Part shown: positions 63,300-64,000 of the stretch, piece after piece
Layout: the number at the start of each line of letters is the position of its first letter
Position numbering within the stretch: position 1 is the stretch's first letter
From: Symsagittifera roscoffensis
Taxonomy: Eukaryota > Xenacoelomorpha > Acoela > Convolutidae
Length of the DNA stretch: 64,000 nucleotides
Assembly: GCF_963678635.1 (NCBI RefSeq)
Contig: NC_087062.1
Coordinates: 96,279,705-96,343,704, forward strand
Reading direction: 5' to 3'
Notes under the pieces: model-generated
Database searches by the model: none
The model's input: the letters and a program-made list of their open reading frames with translations, nothing else
What the model was told of the DNA's origin: nothing
Made by a program: the position numbers and the translations under genes

Positions 63300-64000
63300 G
63301 TTATGCAAGTATTTGAGCGGCATCACTCGTAATGAATGGGAGCTTCGCACAAACTTTTCTCTCCGTTGAACCCAAAATCCCAGATTTGGGAGGGTAGTTT
63401 TCGAGAGAAGTCTAAGAGTTTCAAAAAAAGGTCAAAATTTTAACTTTTCCGAGGGCCAGTATTTTTTGAGTTAAAAAAATTGTGCGTAACCGCTTATGCA
63501 GGAGACTTCTCAAAACCCGTTTCTTCGATTGAATCTAAATCCTCAGATTTAGTAGGAGAGTTTTTGAGTGAAGTCAAATAGTTTCAAAAAACGGACAAAA
63601 ATCGAAAATTTGACTACTCTGTGGGCCATAGCTTTTTGTGTAAGATAAATTGGGCGACGACGCTTATGCAGGGGAGCTTCCCACAACCTTTTCTATCCGT
63701 TGAACTTAAAATCTCAGAAATTCCTAACAATTTTTCGAGAAAACGTTAAAAAAATCCAAAAACTTGGGTCAATAAGTTACCCCAAACACTTTTTCAAAGG
63801 CTGTAGAAAGTGGGGCTAAGGTTAAAAAACGAGACTAGGGGATTATGCAGGCACACAGGGGAGTAGGCGGACTTGCCATGGGTACCACTTTTATGAAAAT
63901 CGGTAGAGTAGTTTTCGAGAAAACTAAATTTTGTAAAAAAAAAAATAAGTGAAAATTTGTCAAAAAGTGAACAGACAGTTAGAAGAGTCAATGAACGCTA
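63300..64000 (+). repeat. Second, unrelated tandem repeat, diverged, period about 170-190 bp
   Basis: Landmark TTATGCAGG (first copy TTATGCAAG) starts at about 63301, 63494, 63664 and 63843, with spacings of 193, 170 and 179 bp. Shared words follow: GGGAGCTTC, CACAA..CTTTTCT, CCGTTGAAC, AATCTCAGATTT, and AGTTTTCGAGA. Copies are clearly diverged and the repeat probably continues past the window end. No coding frame is convincing. Confidence 0.7.

Overview
This window reads as AT-rich, intron-containing nuclear DNA from an animal, probably an invertebrate. The protein-coding matches are all metazoan families: a Golgi nucleotide-sugar transporter (SLC35A2/A3 type), the last exon of an aminergic GPCR closest to histamine H3/H4 receptors, and a first exon of a 14-3-3 protein. 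There are no bacterial-style operons, Shine-Dalgarno sites, IS elements or CRISPR arrays. I cannot name the species.

Layout. 1-1.2 kb: AT-rich upstream DNA ending in a possible 3' splice site. 1,213-2,280 (+): one uninterrupted 355-codon transporter gene. 2,287-4,870: a direct tandem duplication (period 1,293 bp) that begins 6 bp after the transporter stop codon. 4.9-8.8 kb: mostly unassigned AT-rich DNA, with a 56-codon small ORF near a TATA-like sequence and a GC-rich block that may be an exon. 8,826-8,889 (-): 14-3-3 exon 1 with a consensus donor site. 9,189-9,873 (-): the 3'-terminal GPCR exon (TM4-TM7 and tail) with a good acceptor at its 5' edge.

From about 10.2 to 63.1 kb almost everything is one satellite array in a single orientation. 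Related monomers fall into three classes: A (about 297 bp), B (about 310-317 bp) and C (about 249 bp), plus a truncated A form (about 171 bp). They are arranged into successive zones of higher-order repeats (HORs) with different periods, for example 1,634, 921, 908, 517, 1,320, 1,612 and 604 bp. Both edges decay into barely recognisable monomers. The last 0.7 kb holds a different, diverged tandem repeat of about 170-190 bp.

How the parts relate. The GPCR exon lacks TM1-TM3, and I see no matching exon between it and the right end of the window. If the gene is intact, the satellite array sits inside one of its introns, which would then exceed 54 kb. The 14-3-3 exon likewise has no recognisable second exon to its left. 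If that gene is intact, its first intron would hold the oppositely oriented, intronless transporter. The most notable signals are the HOR architecture, the apparently intronic position of the array, and an 18-nt hairpin box in the monomers that changes sequence while keeping its pairing.
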